Of a stretch of 64,000 nt of DNA, positions 63,574 to 64,000 are shown in pieces. How positions within the stretch are numbered: the stretch's first letter is position 1; every line of letters begins with the position of its first letter. A model generated the notes under the pieces. That model did not search any database and was not told where the DNA came from. It saw only the letters and a program-made list of their open reading frames with translations. The position numbers and the translations under genes are program-made. The stretch comes from Mastigamoeba balamuthi. Taxonomy: Eukaryota > Evosea > Mastigamoebida > Mastigamoebidae. The DNA is taken from assembly GCA_902651635.1 (NCBI GenBank), contig CACRSC010000030.1, forward strand, positions 468,641-532,640. The letters run 5' to 3'.

Positions 63574-64000
63574 GTTGCCGCCGCGTTGCTTTGGGGATGC
63601 GTTGCCGCAGCGCTGCTGGGGCCTCGGGGGGCGTATCTCTCTCTCACTGTCTTCTCTGCGGAGGATTCAATTGCATGCCCTCTGTGGCACGCGCCCACGG
63701 TTGCCCAGCTTGCCTGGGCACTTGGGTGCCTCGCGTTGCTCTGACTGCCAAGCAGGACGCCGCGCAGGACTGGTTTTCCCTTTGTGCGTGTGTACAATTC
63801 AGTTGATGTGTGGTCGCTGTCTCTCTGGCTCCTGTCCCTCCTCCTGTTAAGCGGTGGCTGCCCTCGCTCGCACGCTCGCACTGCACGCCACCCGATGGCC
63901 GCGGGCCTCGGCAACTACCCGGGGACTCTCGCCCACCGCGGCACCGCCGAGACGACTGACTTTGCGGCGCAGCGCACGCGGACTTTGTTTTTGCGCACGT
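63574..64000 (+). other. Probable intron and partial next exon
   Basis: This stretch has lower GC, a TC run at 63640, TTCAATTGCATG at 63668 and CAGTTGATG at 63800, the intron-associated words of this genome. Coding resumes or not beyond the edge; it cannot be settled. Confidence 0.35.

Noticed and set aside
60922-63744. 940-residue open frame on the plus strand across two other genes
   Set aside because: It runs antisense to the zf-C3Hc3H gene and then through the divergent promoter. Composition is Cys/Ala/Arg runs with no domain.

Overview
This window is nuclear DNA of a GC-rich, intron-rich, gene-dense protist. It has spliceosomal introns, cytosolic ribosomal proteins eS27 and eL31, two eukaryotic-type tRNA-Phe genes, an ER oligosaccharyltransferase subunit, a P4-ATPase and a meiotic helicase. 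The signalling genes point to an amoebozoan: a CHASE4-like/RGS membrane protein, an SH2 protein, and an LRR receptor kinase whose kinase start (STRIDYDEL...GEGNFGTVYRG) resembles the transmembrane kinases of Entamoeba and other Archamoebae. Two coiled-coil genes of cilia-associated type would fit a flagellated archamoeba such as Mastigamoeba. This placement is inference. The sequence carries a 356-base N gap (57435-57790) and a single N (36464).

Layout, left to right. 1-3216: two RGS genes tail to tail, the second with a CHASE4-like sensor and membrane spans. 4391-6200: SH2 protein. 6759-7807: small two-span membrane protein. tRNA-Phe at 7984. 8169-10101: EDR2_C/DUF1336 protein. 11108-12900: secreted barrel-like protein. 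13440-17241: PRPF40 (WW/FF splicing factor). 18197-18678: eS27. 19016-21055: CCDC112/148-like coiled coil. 21.1-22.6 kb: relic-rich gap. 22635-26739: IQ/coiled-coil protein. 27-29.9 kb: Crinkler/RHS-like P-loop NTPase gene. 30158-31626: OST48. 32164-34850: SH3-CLC-CBS. 34.9-36.1 kb: AT-richer gene-poor stretch. 36161-38331: diacylglycerol kinase. 38920-41769: NOP9. 42661-47389: P4-ATPase flippase. tRNA-Ala(GGC) at 47832. 47942-51338: LRR receptor kinase. tRNA-Phe at 51516. 52010-52387: eL31. 52714-54681: VWA (alpha2delta-like) membrane protein. 54805-58701: HFM1/MER3. 59575-60699: glycine-zipper protein. 60816-63020: zf-C3Hc3H (KANSL2/INO80D-like) protein. 63170-end: start of an unknown gene.

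Gene models were built by hand by joining exons at splice sites that keep the reading frame and restore family motifs. Most introns begin GTGCGC/T/G rather than GTAAGT. At least nine have GC at the donor, often as GCACGC or GCGCGC. Many carry a (A)ATCAATTGATT-like palindrome, and several have grown by internal tandem duplication. A palindromic AGATACGCGTATCT-like motif lies just upstream of several start codons. These genome-wide signals are the most unusual content of the window. The best single-gene oddity is a CLC channel with an N-terminal SH3 domain and glutamine in place of the gating glutamate.
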